NCBI GenBank assembly: GCA_964540105.1
Contig: CAZILL010000001.1
Coordinates: 310,001 to 374,000 of the forward strand
Direction of reading: 5' to 3'
From: DATKJY01 sp964540105
GTDB taxonomy: Bacteria; Zixibacteria; MSB-5A5; GN15; FEB-12
DNA: 64,000 nt
Shown: one piece after another, positions 26,789 to 34,916 of the stretch
Layout of the letters: each line of letters starts with the position of its first letter
Numbering within the stretch: the first letter of the stretch is position 1
Position numbers and translations under genes: made by a program
Notes under the pieces: generated by a model
Told to the model about the DNA's origin: nothing
The model's input: the letters and a program-made list of their open reading frames with translations, nothing else
The model's database searches: none

Positions 26789-27985
26789 CTATGCCACCCT
26801 CTTGATGCGTCGCCGGTATTCGAGCACACGGTATGTGATGAAGCCGAGGATCAGGATCGAGATGAACCAGATATAGAACTTACGAACGTAGAACTGCCCG
26901 CCGGAACTCGGCTCGGTGGCCGAACTGTGCACGGTTCCCTTGGCGAAATCGGCCGGAAGGTCCTGATGACACTGGCCGCAGGTCGTCTCCACATTTGCAG
27001 TGTTGATCATCGAGCGAGGATCGGTCTGTGGGTATATATTGTGAACGCCGTGGCAGGATGCGCAATTCGCAACCCGCTTGTCCCCGAGTTCTCCGGCCGC
27101 TCCGTGAAATGACTCCTTGAATGTTCCGATCCGATCGGATTTGAGACCGTACTTGGCAACAATCTTCTCCGAGGCATGACAGTCCGAACAGGTCCTCGAC
27201 ACACTGGTTGTAAAGACACGCGATGTTGGATCCAGATGCGCCTTGATGTCATGCTCACCATGGCAATTGGTGCAGGTCGGAGAATCAAGAACTCCTTTGT
27301 CCAGCGCCACTCCGTGCACCGATTCGGAATAGAGTTTGGCAATATCACCATGACACTTAGCACAGGTGGATGCGATGTGAGTCTTGTAGATAGGACTCCC
27401 CGGCTGGTCGGCCGGGAGAAAAGAATGGCTGCCATGACAGTCGACACAGGCCGGCGCGCCTGCTTTTCCGTCGACCATGAGAGCCCGGCCATGAATCGAG
27501 TTCTCATACGCTTTGATCACGGTCGGTTTGGGCAGATTTGCGACCTGCTCGGTAAGGTTCTGGTCTTCATGACAGGCGACGCAAATCTTCACTGAATTCT
27601 TGTGATTCGTATGTGCGTTAGGATTCGCGATCGCCAGCACATCGTGCCCGCCGTGACAGGTCACGCACGTTGGGATTCTCTCAATGTTTGCCTTCCGGCC
27701 GGCCACGTGTGGCGACTGGTTGTATCCCTCTGCTTCTGCAGCATGGCACTGACCGCAGAAGACGACTTTCGTTCCTTTGTGATTTTTCGCCGGATCTACC
27801 GTGTGGCATTCAGTACAAGGCAAGGAAGCATGAATCGAACCCTTCAGCACAGACGTATCGACGACGACAGCTTTCGATAGTCCCTTGGGTCGCCCCTGTC
27901 CGTGACAGGTAAGGCATCGGTCATCCGGCGCTGGGGCAGCGGTCGCCAGCAAGAGCACAATTGCCGCGACATAAAAAGGATTCAT
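26789..27985 (-). CDS. Periplasmic undecaheme cytochrome c, C-terminally anchored
   Basis: This 398-residue protein has a signal peptide and eleven canonical heme motifs: CLTCH, CTECH, CGQCH, CVTCH, CVACH, CVDCH, CAKCH, CTNCH, CSDCH, CASCH and CGQCH. A single C-terminal membrane helix (YIWFISILILGFITYRVL) precedes a basic tail. Motif spacing in the second half matches the nonaheme protein downstream. The ATG at 27985 was chosen over the longer frame (28051) because it directly precedes the signal peptide and has AAGGA upstream. It is the first gene of the operon; the AT-rich gap before it is the likely promoter region. Confidence 0.9.
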   Translation of the reverse strand: MNPFYVAAIVLLLATAAPAPDDRCLTCHGQGRPKGLSKAVVVDTSVLKGSIHASLPCTECHTVDPAKNHKGTKVVFCGQCHAAEAEGYNQSPHVAGRKANIERIPTCVTCHGGHDVLAIANPNAHTNHKNSVKICVACHEDQNLTEQVANLPKPTVIKAYENSIHGRALMVDGKAGAPACVDCHGSHSFLPADQPGSPIYKTHIASTCAKCHGDIAKLYSESVHGVALDKGVLDSPTCTNCHGEHDIKAHLDPTSRVFTTSVSRTCSDCHASEKIVAKYGLKSDRIGTFKESFHGAAGELGDKRVANCASCHGVHNIYPQTDPRSMINTANVETTCGQCHQDLPADFAKGTVHSSATEPSSGGQFYVRKFYIWFISILILGFITYRVLEYRRRIKRVA

Positions 27986-28113
27986 AACACCATTCCTTGT
28001 TAGTTTTTTCACAAACTCCCCTAAATATATCGATATAGATTTGTAACGCAACAGGATTCTCTGGAGTCGCCTGTCTTTATTGCTGATTTCCTGCGCCGTG
28101 AGGGCGGGTGAAC

Positions 28114-28803
28114 CTACTTGTTGCCGTTACCGTTTAGGTCAATCTGGCCATCTTTGAGGCGAACGATGCGAGTGGTCTGCTTGGCGATATTGGCGTCGTG
28201 CGTGATAATGATGATCGTCTTACCCGAATTCCAGAGCTCGTAGAATAACTTGACAATCTCTCCACCCGACTTGCTGTCCAGATTGCCGGTTGGCTCATCG
28301 GCCAGAATGATGTCCGGTTCGTTGGCCAGGGCGCGCGCAATGGCTACCCGTTGCATCTCACCGCCCGACATTTCCGTGGGCTTGTTGTTGACCTTGTCGC
28401 TCAGCCCGACCCGCATGAGCAGCTCCATAATCCGATCGCGACGTTTACGAGCGTTGGTGCGGGCGAAGAGCAGTGGCAGCTCGACGTTCTCATAGGCTGT
28501 GGCATAGGGAAGCAGGTTGAACGCCTGAAACACAAACCCGATCCGCTGATTTCGGATGTCGGCAAGCTGGTTTGGACTCAGCGTGTTGACCAGACTCCCG
28601 TCGAGACGGTATTCTCCCTCGGATGGGATATCGAGGCAGCCGATGATATTCATCAGTGTTGATTTCCCCGAACCTGACGGACCGACGACGGCGATCAGTT
28701 CACCACGTTTGACCTCGAAGTCGACCCCTTTGAGAGCCTGGAAGGGAACTTTGCCCGTCAGGTAGTTCTTCTCGACTCGCTTCATATCGATGATAGTGTT
28801 CAT
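28114..28803 (-). CDS. MacB/LolD-type ABC ATPase
   Basis: This 229-residue ATPase is of the MacB/LolD/FtsE-like group. Walker A is GPSGSGKST, signature MSGGEMQRVAIARAL, and Walker B IILADEPTGNLD, the latter typical of the group. It uses ATP to drive the MacB-like permeases encoded just upstream by a mechanotransmission mechanism. The ATG at 28803 is favoured over the GTG at 28815 because GAGGTG lies nine bases before it. It is the last gene of the HlyD-permease-permease-ATPase operon. Confidence 0.93.
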   Translation of the reverse strand: MNTIIDMKRVEKNYLTGKVPFQALKGVDFEVKRGELIAVVGPSGSGKSTLMNIIGCLDIPSEGEYRLDGSLVNTLSPNQLADIRNQRIGFVFQAFNLLPYATAYENVELPLLFARTNARKRRDRIMELLMRVGLSDKVNNKPTEMSGGEMQRVAIARALANEPDIILADEPTGNLDSKSGGEIVKLFYELWNSGKTIIIITHDANIAKQTTRIVRLKDGQIDLNGNGNK

Positions 28804-28823
28804 TCCGCTTTCCACCTCGCCTG

Positions 28824-30071
28824 CTATTCGTACCTGAGCGAATCGACCGGATTCACCTTTGAGGCCTTGAGCGCCGGGAACAGCCCCGACAAGACGCCCA
28901 TAACACCCAGGATCAACACCACGACCAACCCGATCTGGAAGGAGATGGTAGGCCGACCGAGCCAGTCAAAGATCTCCGATTTGATCGGCACGCGCTTGAA
29001 AGCCTCCGTTCCGAGGTAGCTGATGAACATCCCTCCGAATCCCCCGATCACCGTGATGATCATCGCTTCCACTAGAAACTGCGCTGTGATGTATGAACGG
29101 CGCGCTCCAAGAGCCATCTTAATACCGATCTCCCGGGTGCGCTCTTTGATCGACACGTACATGATATTCGCGACACCAACACCGGCGATGAGCAGGGTCA
29201 GACCGCCGATGATCCCAAGGAACATCTGCAGGCCGATCATAATCTTTCCCAGCACGGCGTTCTCTTCGTTAAGATCCCAGACATTGATGGCGCGCTCGTC
29301 AGACGGGTCGAACTTGTACTTTGCCGCCAGAACTTCACGGACGCGCTGCTCCGCGCTCTTGATGTTGGTTTCGGGGAACGGCTTATACATCACCAGTTGC
29401 AGGTATCTGTACCCAAAGAGGGTGGAGAAAGTGGTAGCCGGAATCGATCCCTTGTTGGCGTCGGGACCGCTGTACATGTTGTTCTGAATCTTGTGAATCA
29501 TCACCCCAATTACTGTGAAGGGGGTGTTGTTGATAAGGATCTGCTTACCAAGCGCGTCTTCGTCGCCGAAAAGAGAGGTCTTCAGTTCGTCCCCAAGAAA
29601 GATGACGCGCCGTTTGAGCTGCATGTCGAGATTGTTGATCATGCGCCCTCCCGATTGCGGATAATGAGTGCGCATTTCCTCGTAGTTGGGATAGATACCG
29701 GTCAGATGACCACTCATCACTTTCTCTTTGTAGCGATAAGTGATTCCCCAATCGGCATATTCACCCCCGACCAGTTTGAGCTCCGGCATTCGCGACTTGA
29801 GCAGTTCGACATCCTCAGCCGTGAAGCGAATCCGCCTCCCTTTGTTGAGCCCTTTGTACGGCTTCGTCGTTTGGCCGGGCCACAGCATGATGATCCCTTC
29901 GCCAAGACCTCTCGAATTGATGGTCATCTGGCGTTTCAGCCCTTCACCGAACGCAAGCAGGAGCATGATCGAGACCGTTCCCCAACCAAGCGCCAGCAAC
30001 GTGAGCGTGATCCTCTTCTTCTGCTTCCGAAAGTCCCGCAGGAACACGTTCACGATAATGGTCAACCGCAT
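28824..30071 (-). CDS. MacB-like ABC permease B
   Basis: This 415-residue permease has an N-terminal membrane helix preceded by a basic segment, a large periplasmic MacB_PCD domain (about 45-270) and a FtsX-like C-terminal part with three helices. The motif SIKERTREIGIKMALGARR lies between the second and third helices as in MacB. Unlike E. coli MacB it has no fused ATPase; that is a separate gene. A second, different permease lies immediately upstream, so a heterodimer is likely. Confidence 0.92.
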   Translation of the reverse strand: MRLTIIVNVFLRDFRKQKKRITLTLLALGWGTVSIMLLLAFGEGLKRQMTINSRGLGEGIIMLWPGQTTKPYKGLNKGRRIRFTAEDVELLKSRMPELKLVGGEYADWGITYRYKEKVMSGHLTGIYPNYEEMRTHYPQSGGRMINNLDMQLKRRVIFLGDELKTSLFGDEDALGKQILINNTPFTVIGVMIHKIQNNMYSGPDANKGSIPATTFSTLFGYRYLQLVMYKPFPETNIKSAEQRVREVLAAKYKFDPSDERAINVWDLNEENAVLGKIMIGLQMFLGIIGGLTLLIAGVGVANIMYVSIKERTREIGIKMALGARRSYITAQFLVEAMIITVIGGFGGMFISYLGTEAFKRVPIKSEIFDWLGRPTISFQIGLVVVLILGVMGVLSGLFPALKASKVNPVDSLRYE

Positions 30072-30077
30072 AGCACC

Positions 30078-31313
30078 TCAGAAGAGTTTGATTGCCTGCA
30101 CAGGCTGCAGGTTGGCGGCTCGCCGCGCCGGGAAGTAGCCGGCGATGAGCCCAACCACTCCGAGCAGCAAGGTTGTGAAGATGCCGTTGGTAATATCGAC
30201 GCGGGGCACGCCAATGTACTCTTCGAACTTGAGCAATGGGAACACCGAGGCGATGAGGTAGGCAAACAGAAACCCGAATATGCCGCCGGTGAAAGTGATC
30301 AACAGGGTCTCGAATAGAAACTGGCCGAGGATCATCCCCTTGCGAGCTCCGAGAGCAATCTTGATTCCGATCTCCTTGGTCCGCTCCTCGATAACGACAT
30401 GCATGATGTTGGAGACGCCGATTCCACCCGTGATGAGCGTGGCCCCTCCGATCCCAACGAGGAAGATTTGAAAGGCCATGAAAAAGGTCTTGAGGAATTT
30501 GATCCCCTCGGTCGTGTCCCAAATCTGAAGCGCTTCCTTGTCGTCTGGGTCGTACTTGTATTTCGCGCCCATGATCCGGTGAAGCTCTGCTTTCGCCGTC
30601 AGCATAGGCTGGTCAGGTTTGGTTTGCAGGATGAGATTGTCTAAGTAGACGCGGGAGTACATCCCGTGAAAGGTCGTCGACGGAATCCAGGCGCGGCGTT
30701 CGTCGCGCTGACTGTACGAACTCTGCTGGACTTTGGGTTGCATGACGCCGATCACCGTGAACGGCACACCGTTGACGAGAAGATTCTCGCCCACCGGGTC
30801 AGTCGAACCAAACAGGTCGTTCGCGATCTTATCGCCAAGAAAAACGACTCGGCGCTTCGCTTCCATGTCGAGCTCGTTTAGGAATCGTGAACCGGGGCCG
30901 GGTATGATGTTGCGCATCTCCGCATATTCCGGCCAGACACCGGCGACATTCTGAAGAAAAGTCTTCTTCCCGTTCTGAAGGTTCACGCCCCACTTCATGT
31001 ATTCCGGAGAAAGCCTGTAGATAGAGTTTGCACGTGTCTTCAGAAGGGTGGCATCCTCCTCGGTGAAACGGATGTTCCGACCTTTGGGGAGCCCCTGAAA
31101 AGTTTTCGACGTGACCCCCGGCCAGATGATCGCGATATCTTCGCCCAAACCTCGTTGTCCCTTGATCTGCTGCTCACCGAGCCCTTTACCAAACGCGAAG
31201 AGAAGTACAATCGAGCAGGTTCCCCAAAAGATTCCGAACATGGTAAGCAGCGTGCGCAGCTTCTGACGCCGCATATCGTTCAGGAATTGTCTGACTGAAA
31301 GGAGGGGGACCAT
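30078..31313 (-). CDS. MacB-like ABC permease A
   Basis: This 411-residue permease has the same plan as the next gene: N-terminal helix, periplasmic MacB_PCD domain and FtsX-like domain with VIEERTKEIGIKIALGARKG. The two are clearly homologous but diverged, including in the periplasmic domain, where substrate contact is expected. Six bases separate this stop from the ATG of permease B. It follows the adaptor gene by 15 bases. Confidence 0.92.
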   Translation of the reverse strand: MVPLLSVRQFLNDMRRQKLRTLLTMFGIFWGTCSIVLLFAFGKGLGEQQIKGQRGLGEDIAIIWPGVTSKTFQGLPKGRNIRFTEEDATLLKTRANSIYRLSPEYMKWGVNLQNGKKTFLQNVAGVWPEYAEMRNIIPGPGSRFLNELDMEAKRRVVFLGDKIANDLFGSTDPVGENLLVNGVPFTVIGVMQPKVQQSSYSQRDERRAWIPSTTFHGMYSRVYLDNLILQTKPDQPMLTAKAELHRIMGAKYKYDPDDKEALQIWDTTEGIKFLKTFFMAFQIFLVGIGGATLITGGIGVSNIMHVVIEERTKEIGIKIALGARKGMILGQFLFETLLITFTGGIFGFLFAYLIASVFPLLKFEEYIGVPRVDITNGIFTTLLLGVVGLIAGYFPARRAANLQPVQAIKLF

Positions 31314-31328
31314 CGGGTGATTCCTTGC

Positions 31329-32426
31329 CTACTCGCCCTTGATCTCTTTGGGCGGACGTTCCACGAGTAGTTCCCCTTCCTTGAGCCCCTCCTTCACTTC
31401 GATGTTCACACCGTCGGAGAGACCGGTCACGACCACGCGTGGCGTGACAACGCCCATACTGTCCTTAATCTCGACCGTGCTCGACGAATCGGTCATCTTC
31501 ACCAGCCGCTCTGGAGCAATGAGAATGTCTTCCTTCTTATTGATCACGACGTTGCCGTTCGCGCTGTAGCCGGCACGCAGATTCCCCTGCGAAATAGACG
31601 TGATCGACATCTCCACGTCGAACAAAGTGGAGCCCTCTTCCTTATGCGCCTTCGGAGATATCCTGGAGAGCTGAGCCGACACCTTGGTAGTCGGGAGAGC
31701 GCCGATCTCAATCTCGGCCGACATCCCTTCGCGGAGCTTGCCAACATCGATCTCGTCAACGGTCCCCTTGAACATGAGATCATCCATCGCCGCCAGAGTC
31801 ATGAGTTCAGTTCCGGCCTGATACGAGGTCAGCGGCACGACCGGATCGCCGACTTGCACAAGCCGCGAGAGAACGGTTCCGGTGATCGTCGATTTGATCA
31901 CATTGTCGACCTGGCGATTTGCGATTTGCGTGCGTCCGGTCTCGGTCAAGGCGAGCTTCTCGCGCGACAGCTTCAACCTCAGCTCCGCCTCGTCATATGC
32001 CGCTTGACGGGTGTCAAATTCCTGATTGGAGATAAGCCCTTTCTGGCTCAGGGTGGTGGCCCGATCGAATTCGCGCTTCAGATTGTCGAACGTGACCTGC
32101 GCCAATTCCACCTGGCGCTTGGCGTCGGCATATTCAATCGGAGTCGGGTCGGGCGCGATGTCGAACAAGGGATCACCGATCGTGACTTTGTCGCCGACAT
32201 CAGCGTAGATCTTCTTGACCAGACCGCCTACTTTCGACTTCACGGAAATCTCGTGACGCGGCTGGATTCGTCCGACCGCCAGCGCCTTGTCGATAATTGT
32301 TCCCTTCTTCACCGGAACGGTCTTGAGGATATCTTCCTTCTTAGCCGAACCGTCCCCGACAAAGAAGAAGACAATGGCTCCGACCGCGATCAGAGGAATT
32401 GTGATATAGAGGACTTTCTTGAGCAT
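31329..32426 (-). CDS. HlyD/MacA-like periplasmic adaptor
   Basis: This 365-residue membrane fusion protein has an N-terminal membrane anchor (VLYITIPLIAVGAIVFFFVG), a lipoyl domain split by an alpha-hairpin (VKSKVGGLVKKIYADVGDKV ... IKSTITGTVLSRLVQVGDPV), a beta-barrel and a membrane-proximal domain. It is the MacA equivalent that couples the MacB-like permeases to an outer-membrane channel. No TolC gene is in this operon, so it would need one from elsewhere; the TolC-like gene at 5163 belongs to a different operon. It is the first gene of the operon. Confidence 0.92.
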   Translation of the reverse strand: MLKKVLYITIPLIAVGAIVFFFVGDGSAKKEDILKTVPVKKGTIIDKALAVGRIQPRHEISVKSKVGGLVKKIYADVGDKVTIGDPLFDIAPDPTPIEYADAKRQVELAQVTFDNLKREFDRATTLSQKGLISNQEFDTRQAAYDEAELRLKLSREKLALTETGRTQIANRQVDNVIKSTITGTVLSRLVQVGDPVVPLTSYQAGTELMTLAAMDDLMFKGTVDEIDVGKLREGMSAEIEIGALPTTKVSAQLSRISPKAHKEEGSTLFDVEMSITSISQGNLRAGYSANGNVVINKKEDILIAPERLVKMTDSSSTVEIKDSMGVVTPRVVVTGLSDGVNIEVKEGLKEGELLVERPPKEIKGE

Positions 32427-32580
32427 GACGTGCGACTCCCGTGAGCTGGGGTTTTATTCACGATACCTACTTTGACTTCTACGATATCAGAGGGGATAAA
32501 GTTTCCCTACGGCGACAAGGTTGGACATATTATTCCCTTGCCATCCGAGCGGTGGCCGGAAAGTGACGCCCATGAGTACA

Positions 32581-32606
32581 TGGGACAACGAAATAGTGTT
32601 GTCCCA
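32581..32606 (-). terminator. Hairpin downstream of pepF
   Basis: TGGGACAAC at 32581-32589 pairs with GTTGTCCCA at 32598-32606, a perfect nine-base stem just beyond the pepF stop. It lacks a T-tract in the direction of pepF transcription, so it may end transcription weakly or protect the 3' end of the mRNA. Confidence 0.5.
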
Positions 32607-32616
32607 ATTTGCTGAC

Positions 32617-34431
32617 TCAGGTCTTTTGTGCCAGCCTCACGAACGTATCGACCTGCGACAGCGAGCGATTTACGGCGTCGTTCCAGAACTCTTCTTTCGT
32701 CAGATCAACGCCGAGGTGTTTCAACGCGACGTCTTCAGTTGACATACGACCGCTATCTTCCAATAGGGCACGGTAGCGGGAAGCAAACGACGATCCTTCT
32801 CTCTTAGCGCGATCGAACACGCCCCCGGCAAACAGGTAGCCGAAGGTATAGGGGAAGTTGTAGAACGGCTGGTCGGTCATGAAGAAATGCAGCTTGGAGC
32901 ACCAAAACAGGGGATGATAGCCGGATTCGTCGAGCAGGCTTCCGTAGGCCTTTCGCTGGGCCTCGATCATGAGTGCATTTAGTCGATCCTTGCCGACAAT
33001 CCCGTTGCGGCGTTCTTCATAGAATGATTGATCAAACAGATACCGGCAGTGAATGTCAGTGAAGAAGACATATGCCTGCTGGAGGATCTGATCGACCAGC
33101 ATTAGCTTCTGCTTCGGGTCAGACGTTTGCCCAAGCGCGGCATCGTTGACGAGCGTCTCGCTGAAGATCGAGGCGGTCTCGGCCAAGGTCATCGGGTAGA
33201 ACTTGGAAAAATAGGGAACCTCGCGCAGCGCATAGGTGTGGTAGGCGTGACCCAATTCATGCGCCAGCGTCAGCAGGTTCTCATAGGTACCCGCGTAGGT
33301 CATGAAAATACGGCTCTGCTTGAAAGTGGGCAGGTAGGTGCAGAACCCGCCGGCCGCTTTGCCAGAGCGATCCTCAGCCTCGATCCAGCGTTGGTCGATG
33401 GCCGTCTGATAGAAATCGGCCATGTGCGGCGAAAAGGTTCGGACATTGTCAATAATGAATGACGCCGCTTCGTCATAGGGATACTTCCTGTCGACGTGTC
33501 CGCAGGCGGCAAATTCGTCATACCAACGGAACTTATCGATCCCCAGAAGTTTCTTCTTGGCTTCGACGTAGGGAGCGAGGCGGCCGCTCTCACGACTGAT
33601 GACATGCCACATGCAGTCAAGCGACGCCTGCGATAAACGGCAGTTCCGCAGTGGTTCATACAGGAACGAATCCCACCCGCGCCGTTGGTAGAGAGAGAGG
33701 CGAAATCCTGCCTGCGCGTTCAATGTCATCGCCGCCAGGTCAGCCCGGGAACTCCACGACGCGACGATCGTCTCAAAGGCTCGACGTCGTACGGAACGGT
33801 CCGGATTATCCATGAAAGTCGCCAGCTGTCCCATCGACATGCTCTTGGTTTCACCGTTCACTTCGAAGTCGGCGCGAAGATCGCCTGCCATCTTGTCGTA
33901 GAGACGATTCCAGGCGTGGTAACCGTTGACGGACAGCTCCAGCACCAGCGATTCTTGCTCAACCGGGAGTTTACGACGAGCGTGCTCGCGCAGTTCGTTC
34001 ATGAAGAACATGACGCCGCTCAGTTCAGGTGTGGCCACAAAGGCACCCCATGATGCCTCGGGCTGTTTGAGAGAGATTGCCTCGAGTCGCGACTTGAGTT
34101 GCTCCCACTGCGAAACGAGAAGATCCCCTTCGCCCGTGATACTCTGAGCTTCGCTGTCATCCACATTCTGCGCGAGCAAGCAACCCGAAAACGAGCTGAT
34201 AACATGAATCTGCTCAGCCACTGATTGCAGGCGCAGCACAAAGGACACCCAGGCGTCACGTTTCGAATCGATCATATCGGGGAGATCAGCAAGGGTCTTG
34301 GCCAGGTCGGTAAGATCGGCCTTGGCTCTGGTGCGAAAAGCAAGGAACTGCGGGGACTTGCTTCCGCCGGGAAAGAGCGCTTCCAGATCCCAGGCTGGGG
34401 CGGGCGGAACTTTGGTCGCGGTGGTCATCAT
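32617..34431 (-). CDS. pepF: M3 family oligoendopeptidase F
   Basis: This 604-residue zinc metallopeptidase of family M3 cleaves short peptides in the cytoplasm. The HEXXH motif is HELGH near residue 389 in LAHELGHAYH, with the third zinc ligand Glu downstream in ETASIFSETL, as expected for M3. The long helical N-terminus typical of oligoendopeptidase F is present. It begins with a normal cytoplasmic start. It lies alone between the MacAB-like operon and the Smr gene, divergently from the latter. Confidence 0.93.
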   Translation of the reverse strand: MMTTATKVPPAPAWDLEALFPGGSKSPQFLAFRTRAKADLTDLAKTLADLPDMIDSKRDAWVSFVLRLQSVAEQIHVISSFSGCLLAQNVDDSEAQSITGEGDLLVSQWEQLKSRLEAISLKQPEASWGAFVATPELSGVMFFMNELREHARRKLPVEQESLVLELSVNGYHAWNRLYDKMAGDLRADFEVNGETKSMSMGQLATFMDNPDRSVRRRAFETIVASWSSRADLAAMTLNAQAGFRLSLYQRRGWDSFLYEPLRNCRLSQASLDCMWHVISRESGRLAPYVEAKKKLLGIDKFRWYDEFAACGHVDRKYPYDEAASFIIDNVRTFSPHMADFYQTAIDQRWIEAEDRSGKAAGGFCTYLPTFKQSRIFMTYAGTYENLLTLAHELGHAYHTYALREVPYFSKFYPMTLAETASIFSETLVNDAALGQTSDPKQKLMLVDQILQQAYVFFTDIHCRYLFDQSFYEERRNGIVGKDRLNALMIEAQRKAYGSLLDESGYHPLFWCSKLHFFMTDQPFYNFPYTFGYLFAGGVFDRAKREGSSFASRYRALLEDSGRMSTEDVALKHLGVDLTKEEFWNDAVNRSLSQVDTFVRLAQKT

Positions 34432-34563
34432 AAACTCCTGAACGAAATACGGTACTACTTGGAACGAAAGATAGGGTCAGCTGACCCCAGAAACAAGAGC
34501 TTCATGGGTATTTTGTCACTCGTTGATGTCAGCCGTACGCTATATATTTCGTGTAGTGCGATT

Positions 34564-34857
34564 ATGATTGGGAATACTGGACAGGATGATGAACCGCTGG
34601 AGTATCATATTGACGGAACCCTCGACCTGCATCAGTTTTCGCCACATCAAACACGGGCGATTGTCACCGAGTACATCGCCGCTTGTCTGGAACGCAGACT
34701 GTTCACCCTGAGGATTATCCACGGCAAGGGGATCGGCGTTCAACGTGAGATTGTCCGGTCGCTCCTTGAAAAGCATCCCGATGTGATCTCGATTCGTCAC
34801 GAAGAAGGAGCCGGCGGGTGGGGGGCGACAATCGTCGATTTGAAACGCCCCCGCTAA
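34564..34857 (+). CDS. Small Smr-domain protein
   Basis: This protein of about 97 residues is almost entirely one Smr domain, a nicking-endonuclease-like fold found at the C-terminus of MutS2 and in stand-alone proteins. The motifs LDLHQFSP (LDLH) near residue 20, the HGKGIG core near 58 and the C-terminal GGWGATIVDL are all present. The ATG at 34564 puts the domain directly after a short leader; an ATG at 34504 would add 20 residues and neither has a strong ribosome site. Stand-alone Smr proteins act on DNA or RNA; which applies here is not known. Confidence 0.8.
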   Translation: MIGNTGQDDEPLEYHIDGTLDLHQFSPHQTRAIVTEYIAACLERRLFTLRIIHGKGIGVQREIVRSLLEKHPDVISIRHEEGAGGWGATIVDLKRPR

Positions 34858-34870
34858 CGCCGGAAACAAA

Positions 34871-34899
34871 AAGCCCCGTATCTCGACGGGGCTTTTCGC
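34871..34899. terminator. Bidirectional terminator between Smr gene and giant repeat protein
   Basis: AAGCCCCGT at 34871-34879 pairs with ACGGGGCTT at 34886-34894, flanked by A-rich bases on the left and TTTTCGCTTTT on the right. The two genes converge on it, so it can stop both transcripts. Confidence 0.85.
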
Positions 34900-34916
34900 T
34901 TTTCAGAGGGTGGTTG

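Noticed and set aside
29397..30317. Plus-strand 306-residue open frame
   Set aside because: It lies antisense to the two MacB-like permease genes and shows no recognisable domain.
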